From the NCBI GenBank assembly GCA_002345825.1, contig DDWD01000106.1, positions 1 to 6,075 on the forward strand: a stretch of 6,075 nucleotides of DNA, read 5' to 3'. The DNA comes from Bacteroidales bacterium UBA2295 (GTDB lineage: Bacteria; Bacteroidota; Bacteroidia; Bacteroidales; Tenuifilaceae). The notes beneath the pieces are model-generated. The model saw only the letters and a list, made by a program, of their open reading frames with translations, ran no database searches and was not told the DNA's origin. Positions 6,002-6,075 of this stretch are shown piece by piece. How positions within the stretch are numbered: the stretch's first letter is position 1; each line of letters opens with the position of its first letter. The translations under genes were made by a program, and so were the position numbers.

Positions 6002-6074
6002 TGGTGCCACCAGGAATCGAACCGGGGACACAAGGATTTTCAGTCCTTTGCTCTACCAACTGAGCTATGGCACC
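6002..6074 (-). tRNA. tRNA-Phe (anticodon GAA)
   Basis: A 73-base cloverleaf is visible on the minus strand. The acceptor stem is GGTGCCA/TGGCACC (7 of 7 pairs), the D stem GCTC/GAGC with loop AGTTGGTA, and the anticodon stem AAGGA/TCCTT with loop CTGAAAA. The anticodon GAA is at 6039-6041. The variable loop is GTGTC and the T arm is CCCGG-TTCGATT-CCTGG. The discriminator base is A at 6002. The 3' CCA is not encoded (CCC follows), so it would be added by CCA transferase. The T stem has one mismatch, C51 opposite U63 (6024 against 6012), where a Watson-Crick pair is normal. Only one base upstream of the gene is in the window, so its promoter or any upstream tRNA is not visible. Confidence 0.96.
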
Positions 6075-6075
6075 A

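Overview
This window looks like an ordinary chromosomal stretch from a member of the Bacteroidota, probably the order Bacteroidales or a close relative. The order-level guess is the softer part. The evidence is a SusC/RagA-type TonB-dependent outer-membrane protein, two lipoproteins of Bacteroidota style, AT-rich leaders with no Shine-Dalgarno sequence ahead of any start codon, and two good matches to the Bacteroidota -7 promoter box (TAnnTTTG). Every gene is on the minus strand, so the window is best read from right to left.

Reading right to left: a tRNA-Phe gene (6002-6074) is followed three bases later by a strong intrinsic terminator (5967-5998). After a gene-free spacer comes a 103-residue lipoprotein (5413-5724) that vaguely resembles the Bor family. 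Next are prfA (release factor 1, 4089-5174), with a candidate promoter directly upstream, and pyrF (orotidine-5'-phosphate decarboxylase, 3165-3998), which follows after 90 bases without an obvious promoter and is probably co-transcribed. A 294-base intergenic region (2871-3164) is rich in dyad symmetry: two overlapping hairpins, a candidate promoter and a perfect 36-bp palindrome. Then comes a 327-residue lipoprotein with WD40-like (PD40) beta-propeller repeats (1887-2870), closed by an intrinsic terminator (1783-1819). The left end holds the N-terminal 507 residues of a SusC/RagA-family transporter (1-1522), whose reading frame runs off the window edge.

Functionally the window divides into housekeeping genes (tRNA-Phe, RF1, pyrimidine synthesis) and envelope genes (two lipoproteins and a SusC-type transporter). 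The PD40 lipoprotein and the SusC gene are adjacent, but a terminator separates them, so they are probably independent transcription units. A SusD partner, if present, would lie beyond the left edge.

I found no convincing new biological system. The points most worth a second look are the palindrome and hairpins between pyrF and the PD40 gene, the UAG stop codon of prfA (the stop that RF1 alone reads), a C-U mismatch in the T stem of the tRNA, and the divergent Bor-like lipoprotein.
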